Shown here: piece after piece, positions 8,943 to 18,139 of the stretch
Position numbering within the stretch: position 1 is the first letter of the stretch
How the letters are laid out: every line of letters begins with the position of its first letter
Notes under the pieces: generated by a model
What the model was told of the DNA's origin: nothing
Seen by the model: the letters and a program-made list of their open reading frames with translations, nothing else
Databases searched by the model: none
Position numbers and translations under genes: made by a program
Assembly: GCA_007117055.1 (NCBI GenBank)
Contig: SKHH01000180.1
Coordinates: forward strand, 1 to 26,357
Direction of reading: 5' to 3'
Length of the DNA stretch: 26,357 bases
From: Lishizhenia sp.
Lineage (GTDB): Bacteria; Bacteroidota; Bacteroidia; Flavobacteriales_D; Crocinitomicaceae

Positions 8943-10121
8943 TTAGTTTATGGTACTTGAACTAGGATCTTTTACAACCTTATTGTCCGGTTCATTATTT
9001 TTTCTAGCAATACTTTGTACAATTCCCAAACTGATACAGCTCATTATCATAGCTGAACCACCCATAGCCAAAAACGGCATATTTTGACCAGTCACAGGAA
9101 TCAATCCAGTACAAACCATCATGTTAATACTTGCTTGCGAAAGAATAATGAGGCCTATTCCTATACATACAAAAGTTTCAAACATTTTACTCGCATTGAG
9201 TCCAACCCTTAAAATCCTGTAAAAAAGAATTAGATATAAGAAAATTAAACCATAGGCTAAAAACAAACCAAACTCTTCTACAAAACTGGCAAAGTAAAAA
9301 TCGGCATACGCTTCAGGTAGGTACTGTTTTAATTTACCGTTACCCACACCAACTCCGAAATAACCACCGTTATGAATCGCTAATTCTGCATTAATTGACT
9401 GTGCATTGTTTACGACTTCCACATTCTCACCGTAGGCCTTAAAAAAACGACTCATCCATGTATCAAATCTTGGCAGCAAGTTTAATGCAGGCACAGCTAA
9501 ATGAATAAGAATAACTATACCCAAAAGCGCCAACCCACTTCCTATTGTAATTGCTAATTTGGAAATAGGAACCCTACCGATAAATAACAAAACAACTGAA
9601 ATCAAAAACAAAATAGCAGCGGTAGAAAAGTTGTCTTTCGCAATTAATCCAACGATAATAATAATGGGAAGCATCAGTGGTAAAAAACCTTCTTTCCAAT
9701 TATCTAGCAACTGTTCTTTGAGTACTAGCGTTCGCGATAAATAAATTAACAGTGTAAGTCTAGCTAAGTCCGAAGTTTGGAAAGTCAGACCAATAATCGG
9801 AACCCTTACCCAACGGGAGGCCTCGTTTACTCGAACACCAAAAAAGAAGGTAAAAATTAGAAGACCAATACTCAAATACAAAGCGAACTTCGAGAGTTTG
9901 CTTACATATTTTGGATCTTGTTTGTGAATCCAAAACATAGCCAAAAACCCTAAAAGAATGTAAATGAAATGTTTTGAAAGATATGAAAAAGGACTTCCAC
10001 CTTCTGTTTTCACCAAAATAGGGATGAAGCTATAAACACTCAAAATAGAGATAGCCAAAAACAGCAAAGTAATAATCCAAATTACAGGATCACCTTTTAA
10101 ATATGTAAGGTATTGTTTCAA
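8943..10121 (-). CDS. ftsW: Septal peptidoglycan glycosyltransferase FtsW (SEDS family), TTG start
   Basis: FtsW is a SEDS-family integral membrane protein that polymerises lipid II at the septum together with its partner transpeptidase FtsI. The 392-residue sequence is strongly hydrophobic, with about ten membrane segments, the first at about 14-34. It shows SEDS signatures such as VEEFGLFLAYG, ASINMMVCTGLIPVTGQNMPFLAMGGSAM and a large extracytoplasmic loop with NAQSINAELAIHNGGYFGVGVGNGKLKQYLPEAYADF. The start is TTG: an in-frame TGA lies four codons upstream, there is no ATG between, and the next internal Met is inside a membrane region. The N-terminus MKQYLTYLKGDPVIW also fits flavobacterial FtsW. 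RodA is the alternative, but the dcw position and partner support FtsW. Confidence 0.95.
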   Translation of the reverse strand: MKQYLTYLKGDPVIWIITLLFLAISILSVYSFIPILVKTEGGSPFSYLSKHFIYILLGFLAMFWIHKQDPKYVSKLSKFALYLSIGLLIFTFFFGVRVNEASRWVRVPIIGLTFQTSDLARLTLLIYLSRTLVLKEQLLDNWKEGFLPLMLPIIIIVGLIAKDNFSTAAILFLISVVLLFIGRVPISKLAITIGSGLALLGIVILIHLAVPALNLLPRFDTWMSRFFKAYGENVEVVNNAQSINAELAIHNGGYFGVGVGNGKLKQYLPEAYADFYFASFVEEFGLFLAYGLIFLYLILFYRILRVGLNASKMFETFVCIGIGLIILSQASINMMVCTGLIPVTGQNMPFLAMGGSAMIMSCISLGIVQSIARKNNEPDNKVVKDPSSSTIN

Positions 10122-10136
10122 TGCGTCAAATCAAAT

Positions 10137-11480
10137 TTACAGCGAACGAACGGCTTGTTTAAATTGTCTTCCTCTGTCTTCGTAATTATCGAATAAATCA
10201 AAACTTGCACACGCTGGTGAAAGCAATACCGTTTCGTCTTTTTTTGCAAGGCGATAAGCATACACCACTGCTTCCAAAGCCGATTTCGCTTCGTAAATAT
10301 TTTCGATATGATCTCTAAAGCTTTCAACAATTTTTTGGTTCTCTACTCCCAAACAAATGATTGCTTTGACTTTATCTTTAACTAAAGGCAACAACTCTTC
10401 ATAATCATTTCCTTTATCCACTCCTCCAGCAATCCAAACTGTTGGTTTCTCCATGCTTTCTAATGCATACCATGCTGCATTGATATTGGTTGCTTTAGAA
10501 TCGTTGATAAATTCAATTCCATTGACTTTAGCAACAAATTCTAATCGGTGCTCTACATTTGTAAAATCCGAAAGACTCTCTCTGATACTTTCTTTACGAA
10601 TATCTAATAATCGACCTGCAATTCCAGAAGCTAAGGAGTTTTGCACGTTGTGTCTGCCTTTTAAGGCTAATTCATGAATAGACATAGTTAATTTGTTTTT
10701 TATTGTTATTGTTATTTGTTCCTGATTTAAATACCCTCCCATTTCTTGTAGATTCTCAAGTGAAAATGCGGCACAACGGCTATTGGGCGGAAACCGTTTA
10801 AGTTGTTTTAGTATCTCTTTATCATCGGCATTATAAATGAACCAATCATCTTTCGTTTGATTCTGATGAATACGCATTTTAGCAGCTCCATAGAGGTCCA
10901 TGGAATAATTGTAGCGGTCTAAATGGTCTGGTACTATATTCAGTAGAATAGCAATATCCGCTTTAAATTCAAACATGTCCTCCAATTGAAAACTACTTAA
11001 TTCCAACACATAAACAGAAGCATTTTCCTCTAAAATTTGTCGAGCAAAAGATTGTCCTACATTTCCACCAATCGAGTTCTCAATTCCTCCTTTTTTCAGC
11101 ACATGATGTACTAAATGTGTGGTAGTTGTTTTTCCATTACTTCCCGTGATAGCAATTATTTTAGCATCTGTATACCGACTCGCAAATTCAATTTCTCCAA
11201 TTACACGTATTCCTTGAGATACAAAAGACTGAATCAATTCACTTGCGTTTGAAATCCCTGGACTTTTTATGATTTCTTTCCCTTTCGTCAATTGATCCAT
11301 GGAGTGTTTTCCTTCTTCGTAAGAAATAGCATTGTCCTCCAATTCCTTTTTGAAGCGTGGCTTTATATTTCCTGCATCAGAAACAAACACATGATACCCT
11401 TTCGATTTCGCCAAAAGAGCAGCACCTACCCCACTTTCACCGGCACCCAAAATTGCAATATGTCGAAGGTTTTCCTGCAA
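10137..11480 (-). CDS. murD: UDP-MurNAc-L-alanine--D-glutamate ligase MurD, TTG start
   Basis: MurD is the cytoplasmic ATP-dependent ligase that adds D-glutamate to UDP-MurNAc-L-Ala. The 447-residue protein has an N-terminal nucleotide-sugar domain (IAILGAGESGVGAA, about 8-21), the Mur-ligase P-loop TGSNGKTTT (about 112-120), NIVPDHLDRY in the central domain, and FINDSKATNINAAWYALES and LLSPACASFDLFDNYEDRG in the third domain, which are MurD hallmarks. The start is TTG, 4 bases after the mraY stop; an in-frame stop lies just upstream and the glycine-rich motif follows within 12 residues, so no ATG start is possible without losing the fold. Confidence 0.97.
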   Translation of the reverse strand: MQENLRHIAILGAGESGVGAALLAKSKGYHVFVSDAGNIKPRFKKELEDNAISYEEGKHSMDQLTKGKEIIKSPGISNASELIQSFVSQGIRVIGEIEFASRYTDAKIIAITGSNGKTTTTHLVHHVLKKGGIENSIGGNVGQSFARQILEENASVYVLELSSFQLEDMFEFKADIAILLNIVPDHLDRYNYSMDLYGAAKMRIHQNQTKDDWFIYNADDKEILKQLKRFPPNSRCAAFSLENLQEMGGYLNQEQITITIKNKLTMSIHELALKGRHNVQNSLASGIAGRLLDIRKESIRESLSDFTNVEHRLEFVAKVNGIEFINDSKATNINAAWYALESMEKPTVWIAGGVDKGNDYEELLPLVKDKVKAIICLGVENQKIVESFRDHIENIYEAKSALEAVVYAYRLAKKDETVLLSPACASFDLFDNYEDRGRQFKQAVRSL

Positions 11481-11484
11481 GGTA

Positions 11485-12729
11485 TTATCTCAATTTAAGT
11501 GTTACAATCGTAATTACTGCGAGTAAGATTCCCACAATCCAAAAGCGCGCAACAATTTTGGCTTCGTGTAATCCTTTTTTCTGATAATGATGGTGTAGCG
11601 GAGCCATTAAAAAGATACGCTTTCCCTCTCCGTATTTTCGTTTTGTCAATTTAAAATAAGCAACCTGCATAATAACGGAAAGGTTTTCAATCAAGAAAAT
11701 ACCGCACAATACAGGAATCAATAGTTCTTTTCGAATAGCAATGGCAAAAACAGCAATAATTCCACCTATAGCTAAACTTCCTGTATCCCCCATGAAGACC
11801 TGTGCAGGATAAGCATTAAACCACAAAAACCCAATACAAGCCCCAACAAAAGCGGCAATAAAAATCACCAATTCTTCTGCAAAAGGAATATACATAACAT
11901 CCAAATAGTCGGCAAATCGTACGTGAGAACTCACATATGCCAGTACCGCCAGTGCTATCCCGATTATGGCGGATGTTCCAGTTGCTAAACCATCTAATCC
12001 GTCGGTCATATTTGCCCCGTTTGAAACAGCAATGACAATAAAAATCACAATCGGAATAAATAAAATCCAACCCCACGATTTTGCGTTTCCAAGAAACCAA
12101 TTGTAGTTGATTTCATTGTTTTTGACAAAAGGAATTGTGGTTGTCATATCTCTGGTTTCAATCCATTGAAATCCTTTTAACTCTTCCGTTTTAGAATGTT
12201 GGCTCGTTACAAATCGCTCACCTTCTTGTAATTGATACGTTTCACTGACCTTTTTATGCACTTTTACATCCGGATGAAAAAATAACATTGCACCAACAAT
12301 CACCCCAACACCAATTTGACCGATTACTTTGAATTTACCAGCCAATCCTTTTTTGTTCTTTTTAAACACTTTGATATAGTCGTCGAGAAAACCAATAAAA
12401 CCGAGCCAGATAGTTGCGATAATCATGGTAATCACATACACATTATCTAATTTAGCAAAAAGTAAAGTAGGCACTAGAATCGCTGCAAGAATTATAAGTC
12501 CACCCATTGTTGGGGTACCTTCTTTTTCCTTTTGACCTTCCAGTCCAAGATCTCTAACAGTTTCACCAACTTGCATCCGCTTAATCAACTGAATCAAACG
12601 CTTTCCAAAAAGAATTGAAATAATCAATGAAAAAATTAACGCCATTCCTGATCGAAATGAGATGTATTGAAACACACCTGCTCCAGGCATTCCAATTGAG
12701 TCGAGATATGTAAATAAATAGTACAACAT
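11485..12729 (-). CDS. mraY: Phospho-MurNAc-pentapeptide-transferase MraY
   Basis: MraY is an integral inner-membrane enzyme that attaches phospho-MurNAc-pentapeptide to undecaprenyl phosphate, making lipid I. The 414-residue protein shows the family signatures KEGTPTMGGL, FLDDYIKVFKKNKKGL (catalytic aspartates and cytoplasmic loop), NMTDGLDGLATG, FMGDTGSLAIGG and APLHHHYQKKGLHE. It is longer than the roughly 360 residues of the E. coli enzyme because of a soluble insertion of about 60 residues (about 145-205, from HPDVKVHKK to NYNWFLGN). Insertions there are usual in Bacteroidota MraY, to my knowledge. Its ATG overlaps the murE stop by one base. Confidence 0.97.
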   Translation of the reverse strand: MLYYLFTYLDSIGMPGAGVFQYISFRSGMALIFSLIISILFGKRLIQLIKRMQVGETVRDLGLEGQKEKEGTPTMGGLIILAAILVPTLLFAKLDNVYVITMIIATIWLGFIGFLDDYIKVFKKNKKGLAGKFKVIGQIGVGVIVGAMLFFHPDVKVHKKVSETYQLQEGERFVTSQHSKTEELKGFQWIETRDMTTTIPFVKNNEINYNWFLGNAKSWGWILFIPIVIFIVIAVSNGANMTDGLDGLATGTSAIIGIALAVLAYVSSHVRFADYLDVMYIPFAEELVIFIAAFVGACIGFLWFNAYPAQVFMGDTGSLAIGGIIAVFAIAIRKELLIPVLCGIFLIENLSVIMQVAYFKLTKRKYGEGKRIFLMAPLHHHYQKKGLHEAKIVARFWIVGILLAVITIVTLKLR

Positions 12730-14192
12730 TATTTTGATAGTTTTAGTAAGATTTCTTTCGCTATTTCTAAATCGTCAAAGTCGTGTTTAACACCATTAAT
12801 TTCTTGATACGTTTCATGACCTTTACCCGCTATGAGTATGATGTCGTTACTCTCCGCATTACTAATGGCTTGTTTAATGGCCTCTCTGCGATTACTATTA
12901 CTTGTGGTTTTTTTATAATGCACACCACTCACACCCGCCATCATATCCTCAATAATCACTTCTGGGTCTTCGGTTCTTGGATTATCGGATGTAAGAATAA
13001 CAGTATCACTGTATTCACAAGCAATCGCTGCCATAGTGGGTCTTTTCGTTTTATCTCTGTCACCGCCGCATCCTACCAAGGTGAATACTCTTTCATTTCC
13101 GGTACGAATATTAGAAATAGTACTTAATACATTTTCCAAAGCATCAGGAGTATGAGCGTAATCCACAATTACCACTATACCTGTTTCACTTCGGTGATAT
13201 TCAAAACGTCCTTCAACAGATTCTAACGTACTTATGATTCGAAGTACTTCAATCGTATTTTCCGTTAACACTTCTGCAATGGCGTATACTAACAGTATAT
13301 TATAGGCATTAAAATCTCCTATTAGTCGCGTATACAACTCCGTTCCTTGAACTTGAAGTACTAATCCAGTAAATTGATTTTCAAGCACTTTTGCTTTGTA
13401 TTCAGCCATACTTTTGAGTGCATACGTATGAACTTTTGCTCTCGTATTTTGCACCATTACAGTGCCGTTTTTATCGTCGATATTTGTAAATACGCGCGCT
13501 GATTTTGGTAAATCATCAAAAAATTTCTTTTTCACATGAATGTACTCCTTAAATGTATTATGGTAATCCAAATGTTCGTGGGTAATATTAGTAAACCCAC
13601 CAACAGCGAAATACAGTCCTCCAATTCTTTTCTGATGAATGGCATGTGAACTTACTTCCATAAAGCAATGTGTGCACCCTTGCTCTACCATTTCATTGAG
13701 TAATTGATTTAGCACTAAAGGGTCTGGGGTAGTATGTTGCGTCGGGATTTCCTTATTGTTTATTTTATTTACGACCGTTGAAATTAAACCCACGCTATAA
13801 TCCATTCTTCTGAACAACTCAAAAAGTAAAGTGGTAGTAGTAGTTTTTCCATTTGTTCCCGTAATACCAACAAGCTTTAGTTTTTTGCTTGGTTCATCGT
13901 AGAAGTTGTTAGCAATCATTGCCAACGCATCGTTAGCATCTTTAACTGCAATATAATTAATTGATTCCGTTCTCTTTGCAGGTAATTTCTCACACACCAC
14001 AACTGATGCTCCATTCTGAATTGCTTTTTCTATAAAGTCATGCCCATCTGAGACAGACCCTTTAATAGCAATGAATAAACTATTGTTTTGAGCCTTTCTA
14101 GAATCGAATGTAATATGATTGATTTCAATATCTGTTGAACCTATTACTTCCGTTATAGACACATTATATAATATATCTCTCAATTTTTTCAT
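12729..14192 (-). CDS. murE: UDP-MurNAc-tripeptide synthetase MurE (meso-diaminopimelate type)
   Basis: MurE adds the third stem-peptide residue to UDP-MurNAc-L-Ala-D-Glu in the cytoplasm. The 487-residue protein has the N-terminal domain with FDSRKAQNNSLFIAIKG, the P-loop ITGTNGKTTTTTL (about 110-122), EVSSHAIHQKRI, TNITHEHLDYH, a lysine in the YIHVKKKFF segment where the family carries a carbamylated lysine, VDYAHTPDALENVL, and the specificity motif DNPRTEDP (about 403-410). DNPR is the established signature of meso-diaminopimelate ligases, so this organism should make DAP-type peptidoglycan. The ATG overlaps the ftsI stop by 4 bases. Confidence 0.97.
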   Translation of the reverse strand: MKKLRDILYNVSITEVIGSTDIEINHITFDSRKAQNNSLFIAIKGSVSDGHDFIEKAIQNGASVVVCEKLPAKRTESINYIAVKDANDALAMIANNFYDEPSKKLKLVGITGTNGKTTTTTLLFELFRRMDYSVGLISTVVNKINNKEIPTQHTTPDPLVLNQLLNEMVEQGCTHCFMEVSSHAIHQKRIGGLYFAVGGFTNITHEHLDYHNTFKEYIHVKKKFFDDLPKSARVFTNIDDKNGTVMVQNTRAKVHTYALKSMAEYKAKVLENQFTGLVLQVQGTELYTRLIGDFNAYNILLVYAIAEVLTENTIEVLRIISTLESVEGRFEYHRSETGIVVIVDYAHTPDALENVLSTISNIRTGNERVFTLVGCGGDRDKTKRPTMAAIACEYSDTVILTSDNPRTEDPEVIIEDMMAGVSGVHYKKTTSNSNRREAIKQAISNAESNDIILIAGKGHETYQEINGVKHDFDDLEIAKEILLKLSK

Positions 14193-16291
14193 ATCGCTCG
14201 TAATTCTATTTCAATTTGTGCTCCAGGTGTTACTACTTGACCCGCAGGAATAGACTGCTTGCTAACAACACCATAACCATTCACTTTAACATGTAACCCT
14301 ACACTTTCTAAAAGATATAAAGCGTCCCTCAACCCCATTCCTACGGCGTTGGGGACATAGTTTTTGTCGATCTCTTTTCCGTAAAAGTGAACTGTGTTAT
14401 CTTTCGTTTTGGTATTCACCCAATCTTGAGGTCCTGAAAACTTCTTTTGAATTTGAAATGCGTTTAACACTTCATTCAAATCCATTCTGTTTCCATTAAA
14501 TGTCGTCGGTACAGAGACAATAGGTTTTTTCTCATTTACTGCTTTGTGGTACTCTAAACTTGTAGCGTAAACTTTGTTGGCAATTGCAGAAAATACTGTT
14601 CCACTCACTGTTGCACCATAAATATCATCGGTAGGGGCTGCAATTACAACAATACAAGAGTATATAGGATCATTAGCAGGAAAATAGCCAGCAAAAGAAG
14701 CGATATGTTTCTTTTCGTTTTTCTCACCATAACCCTTATTCTGATTAGCAATTTGGGCAGTCCCAGTTTTTCCAGCTGTCGTAAAAAAAGTTGATTTCAA
14801 GTTTTTACCTGTACCATTAATCATTACTCCCTCAAGACATGATTTAAGAATATCCAACGTAGGCTGACTACAAATTTTTTCCCTCAACACTATAGGATCA
14901 TACGTTTCAATCACACGACTTCCCTGTTTCACATGCGAAATAAATTGAGGTTTCATATACTTCCCATCATTTGCTACCGCATTGTAATACGCCAACATCT
15001 GAAGTGGAGTCAATTGAAATTCATAACCAATAGACAACCATGCTAATGATCCACCCCACCAAGATGGGTCTCCAGGCTTAGAGTATCTCGGTTCTTGTTC
15101 CCCAGCTATATCTACACCAGTCTTCTCTGTCAAACCGAAAGAAGCAATACGTTCCAAATATTTCTCAGGATTACTTCGGTAACTATTAAATATCACTTTA
15201 GATATCACATTTGAAGAAACTTCAAATGCTTCTTTAATCGTGATTTTACCATAGCCCCATTTTTTTGAATCTGTCAACTCATTTTCGTAAAACTGGTATT
15301 TACCGACGGCGTTCACCGTATCGTTTATATTTATTTTATTATCCTCTAATGCGGCCATTAAAGACGCTAACTTAAAAGTAGAGCCCGGTACTTCTCTTGT
15401 CCCTACCGCATGATTAAAAGACTCGTAATATTCGCCATCATTTCCTTCTTGTAAATTAACCATAGCCTTTACGAAGCCCGTTTTTACATCCATTACAATA
15501 GCACAACCATAACGACCGCCCTTACTTTTAAGCTGTCTTTCGAGTTCCGTATGAGCCACCTCCTGAATATCCTTGTCAATACTCGTAATTAAGTCATATC
15601 CATCAACAGATTCTCTTACAACCGTACCTGTAGGTTTCCATGAATTTGAAATGCGTTGTTCAATAATTTCACCGGGTTGGCCAGCCAATAAATAATCATA
15701 TGCTCCTTCAATCCCCACAAATAACGTATCGTTTGCTCTCGGTTTCACATATCCTAATGTTCTACGAAGTAATTCGTCGTGTGGTCTTTTGCGAACAATC
15801 GTTGCCTTATTATCAATAATACCACCATTAAAACGTCCTAAGTTGAATATCGGGAAAGTCCTTAACTCCTTGCGAATTTCGTTAGTTACACCTTTTTGAA
15901 TCAATACGTACCTTCTCTTTTTAGCCCTAGCATCTCTGAGATACATTTCAAATTCAGACTTAGTCTTAGAAGGAAACAATTCTGCTAATTTCACACTTAA
16001 ACCCGCAATATTGTCATTCCAAATTTTTTCATCTACAGTCATAGGATCCATGTAGATATCATAAAAAGCAACTGAAGTTACAAGCGGACTTAAATTCTTA
16101 TCTAAAATCTCTCCGCGTCGAGAAGGAGTTTGTGCAGAACGTTGTTCAATTTTTTTTGATGCGCTTGAAAATATATTTTCTCTTCCATCAACAACGATAC
16201 TAAAACTTTTCACTGTCACTATTAGCATTAAAATGACAACCATAAAGTAGATCAAGTACACACGTAATATGACAGACTTAGGCACGTTCAT
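14189..16291 (-). CDS. ftsI: Septal transpeptidase FtsI (class B PBP) with C-terminal PASTA domain
   Basis: This is a class B penicillin-binding protein that cross-links septal peptidoglycan in the periplasm with FtsW. The 700-residue protein has an N-terminal membrane anchor (about 8-28), a PBP dimerisation domain from about 50 to 225 (QTPSRRGEILDKN), and a transpeptidase domain from about 260 to 580. Active-site motifs are S304-T-F-K307 (GSTFK), S359-S-N361 and K508-T-G510. A PASTA domain is at about 644-700 (VPNAVGMGLRDALYLLESVGL). PASTA domains are absent from the E. coli FtsI but usual in Gram-positive and Bacteroidota division PBPs. It overlaps the ftsL-like gene by 4 bases. A Spo VD/PBP2-like name is the alternative; the dcw position favours FtsI. 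Confidence 0.95.
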   Translation of the reverse strand: MNVPKSVILRVYLIYFMVVILMLIVTVKSFSIVVDGRENIFSSASKKIEQRSAQTPSRRGEILDKNLSPLVTSVAFYDIYMDPMTVDEKIWNDNIAGLSVKLAELFPSKTKSEFEMYLRDARAKKRRYVLIQKGVTNEIRKELRTFPIFNLGRFNGGIIDNKATIVRKRPHDELLRRTLGYVKPRANDTLFVGIEGAYDYLLAGQPGEIIEQRISNSWKPTGTVVRESVDGYDLITSIDKDIQEVAHTELERQLKSKGGRYGCAIVMDVKTGFVKAMVNLQEGNDGEYYESFNHAVGTREVPGSTFKLASLMAALEDNKININDTVNAVGKYQFYENELTDSKKWGYGKITIKEAFEVSSNVISKVIFNSYRSNPEKYLERIASFGLTEKTGVDIAGEQEPRYSKPGDPSWWGGSLAWLSIGYEFQLTPLQMLAYYNAVANDGKYMKPQFISHVKQGSRVIETYDPIVLREKICSQPTLDILKSCLEGVMINGTGKNLKSTFFTTAGKTGTAQIANQNKGYGEKNEKKHIASFAGYFPANDPIYSCIVVIAAPTDDIYGATVSGTVFSAIANKVYATSLEYHKAVNEKKPIVSVPTTFNGNRMDLNEVLNAFQIQKKFSGPQDWVNTKTKDNTVHFYGKEIDKNYVPNAVGMGLRDALYLLESVGLHVKVNGYGVVSKQSIPAGQVVTPGAQIEIELRAI

Positions 16292-16722
16292 TCTTCTTCG
16301 TTTTTAATGCGAATAATTTTAGTTGGATTAACCGTTTCTTTAAGTCCAATAGGGGCTAACTTCTCAATCAGTTCGGTTCTTCTCGTCATTTCCTCAAGTT
16401 TGGCTTTTGACTCAACGTAGTCAGCAGTTATTTGACCAAGCTCTTCCTCTGTGCGCTTAATATCGGAAGCTAATTGATTTACATAATACCCTTTACTCAC
16501 CATGAGTATGAGCAGAAAAATAAAAAAGAAGATATACGCCAAGTTATTTAACACAAATTCCTTTGTAAGGAAATCACCATTCATAATTTGAACGATAGTT
16601 TGCGAGTTTTTTTGTCCATCCGTGTTTGAAGAAAAAAAGCTTTTTCTCTTTTTCTTCGCGCGCTTGGATTTTTTCTTTTTCCCTGAGCCATCATCTTTAT
16701 GTATGAATACATTATCCTTCAT
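16288..16722 (-). CDS. FtsL-like cell division protein
   Basis: A 144-residue bitopic protein in the position of ftsL, between rsmH and ftsI. The first 60 residues are cytoplasmic and very basic (GKKKKSKRAKKKRKSFF, about 14-30), followed by one membrane helix at about 61-77 (LAYIFFFIFLLILMVSKG) and a predicted coiled coil at about 82-122 (ASDIKRTEEELGQITADYVESKAKLEEM). Small membrane protein plus periplasmic coiled coil is the FtsL/DivIC architecture, which bridges FtsQ and the FtsW-FtsI enzyme. Sequence identity to FtsL is not recognisable, so the call rests on topology and synteny. It overlaps rsmH by 11 bases. Confidence 0.82.
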   Translation of the reverse strand: MKDNVFIHKDDGSGKKKKSKRAKKKRKSFFSSNTDGQKNSQTIVQIMNGDFLTKEFVLNNLAYIFFFIFLLILMVSKGYYVNQLASDIKRTEEELGQITADYVESKAKLEEMTRRTELIEKLAPIGLKETVNPTKIIRIKNEEE

Positions 16723-17632
16723 TTCTAACAGCTATTCTGAGTTTTGCGCTTCGAGAGCGAGGGTTAATTTTCAACTCCTCTTCGGATGGTGTTATTGGCT
16801 TTCTTACTACCTCATTAAAGGGCTTAATAATGTTCCCGTAAAAATCCTTTTCGATTGAACCATCTAAACTTCCACGTTTCATAAAGTTTTTCACTAGTCT
16901 GTCCTCCAAAGAATGGTAGGACATAACTACTAAACGCCCACCCGGTTTTAACACGTCGACACTTTGGAGTAGCAACTGCTCCAAAGCATTCATTTCATTA
17001 TTGACTTCAATACGTATCGCTTGAAAAACTTGAGCAAAAAATTGATTTTCTTTCTTACGTGGAGCTAGTGGAGCCAAGACAGTTAACAAGTCCCCAGTAG
17101 TTTTTATTTTTTTGCGTTGACGCTCAAAAACGATACGCTCCGCTGTCCTGCGTGGCGATTTTATTTCTCCATATTTCCCAAGTAGAGTTGTTAAATCAAG
17201 AGCATCGTATTCATTTACAATATGAAAAGCAGATTTTTCATTCGACGGATTCATACGCATATCCAGCGGTTGATCAGATCGAATACTGAAACCCCTTTCA
17301 GGCATATCAAATTGATGAGATGAGACACCTAAATCTGCCAAAATTCCATCTACTTGATCAATTCTCAGCAATCTCAAATTATTTTGAAGAAAAGAGAAAT
17401 TGTTGGCGACAAGAGTAAAGTTGTCAGCCTGCCATGCATTTTGTTGCGCTGCTGGATCTTGATCAAAAGAAATTAGTCTCCCTGTCGTTAATCGATCGAA
17501 AATAGCCTTAGAATGCCCCCCGCCTCCAAAAGTCACATCTACATAAGTTGCTTCTGGAGAAATATCGAGGCCATGCAAACATTCAGAAAGCATCACAGGA
17601 ACATGGTATGTATTATCGTTATTCGTTTTCAT
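16712..17632 (-). CDS. rsmH: 16S rRNA (cytosine-1402-N4)-methyltransferase RsmH
   Basis: RsmH (MraW) is a cytoplasmic S-adenosylmethionine-dependent enzyme that methylates N4 of C1402 in 16S rRNA. I start it at the ATG at 17632, giving 306 residues (MKTNNDNTYHVPVML), rather than the GTG 12 bases earlier. The conserved HVPVML opening is at about 10-15, the SAM-binding motif VDVTFGGGGHS at about 31-41, then FDQDP, ADLGVSSHQFD, ERGFSIRSDQPLDMRMN, FQAIRIEVN and the C-terminal VMSYHSLEDR and PRSRSAKLR. All are RsmH signatures. The gene overlaps the end of mraZ by 14 bases, the standard arrangement at the head of dcw clusters. Confidence 0.97.
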   Translation of the reverse strand: MKTNNDNTYHVPVMLSECLHGLDISPEATYVDVTFGGGGHSKAIFDRLTTGRLISFDQDPAAQQNAWQADNFTLVANNFSFLQNNLRLLRIDQVDGILADLGVSSHQFDMPERGFSIRSDQPLDMRMNPSNEKSAFHIVNEYDALDLTTLLGKYGEIKSPRRTAERIVFERQRKKIKTTGDLLTVLAPLAPRKKENQFFAQVFQAIRIEVNNEMNALEQLLLQSVDVLKPGGRLVVMSYHSLEDRLVKNFMKRGSLDGSIEKDFYGNIIKPFNEVVRKPITPSEEELKINPRSRSAKLRIAVRNEG

Positions 17633-18080
17633 TCCCCAAATCACCCATTACTTCTTCTGCCAAATCAGCAAAATCAGCCATGCTTGCCTCGATAGTTTCG
17701 AAGTATTTCGATTTGTCCCAGATTTCAATGCGATCATTGTAAGCAATCAACATCGCTTCCTTGGACAGCCCAATACGATTCAAATGTGTTGAAGGGATCA
17801 GAACTCTTCCCGCATTATCCAAAGCAATATCTTTAGCTCCTTGATGGAATAAACGGTAAAACATCCTGTTCTTGGGCTTAAAAAGATTCATTCTACTAAG
17901 CTTGGCACTTAATTTTTCCCACTCATTCATAGGATAAAGCGTCAAACACTCTTCAAAGCCTTTATTCAACATAAATTTTTCTTGAGCAGCAGGAGATAGT
18001 TGCCTTCTCAAGTGAGAAGGAAACATGAAACGCCCTTTAGCGTCCAGTTTAACCTCGTATTCTCCTACTAATCCTGGCAT
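17619..18080 (-). CDS. mraZ: Transcriptional regulator / nucleoid protein MraZ
   Basis: MraZ is a ring-forming DNA-binding protein with two SpoVT-AbrB-type domains. In other bacteria it binds short direct repeats upstream of its own gene and controls the dcw operon. This 153-residue protein has both domain cores: GEYEVKLDAKGRFMFPSHLRRQL (about 6-28) and DIALDNAGRVLIPSTHLNRIGL (about 86-107), with the DAKGR and DNAGR turns that define the family. It is the first gene of the operon; the DNA directly upstream carries matching direct repeats at 18115-18139, so autoregulation is likely by inference. Confidence 0.97.
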   Translation of the reverse strand: MPGLVGEYEVKLDAKGRFMFPSHLRRQLSPAAQEKFMLNKGFEECLTLYPMNEWEKLSAKLSRMNLFKPKNRMFYRLFHQGAKDIALDNAGRVLIPSTHLNRIGLSKEAMLIAYNDRIEIWDKSKYFETIEASMADFADLAEEVMGDLGNENE

Positions 18081-18114
18081 AACATTAAATAATGGGTAAA
18101 ATTAATGAGAAAAT

Positions 18115-18139
18115 CCCACTTTTTACCACTTTTTTACCA
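18115..18139 (-). promoter_or_regulatory. Probable MraZ operator: three direct repeats upstream of mraZ
   Basis: Reading the minus strand, TGGT begins at 18139, AGTGGTAAAAA has its TGGT at 18128, and AGTGGGATTTT has its TGGG at 18118. The three boxes are 11 and 10 bases apart, one helical turn each, and the last is 35 bases before the mraZ start. MraZ proteins of E. coli and Mycoplasma are known to bind three or so GTGG/TGGG-type direct repeats with 10-base spacing at this location. A weak -7-like TAAGTTTT (minus, 18146-18153) lies just upstream of the array, but I see no matching -33 box. Confidence 0.75.

Noticed and set aside
10118..10330. A 70-residue minus-strand frame inside the end of murD
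   Set aside because: It lies in another frame of murD, which has full family motifs through its C-terminus; no sign that it is translated.
11816..12100. A 94-residue minus-strand frame inside mraY, rich in Cys and Arg
   Set aside because: Alternate-frame shadow of conserved MraY membrane segments.
18093..18118. TGGG at 18093 and CCCA at 18115 as an inverted operator pair
   Set aside because: Only four bases match; the direct-repeat reading of the boxes at 18115-18139 explains the second element better.
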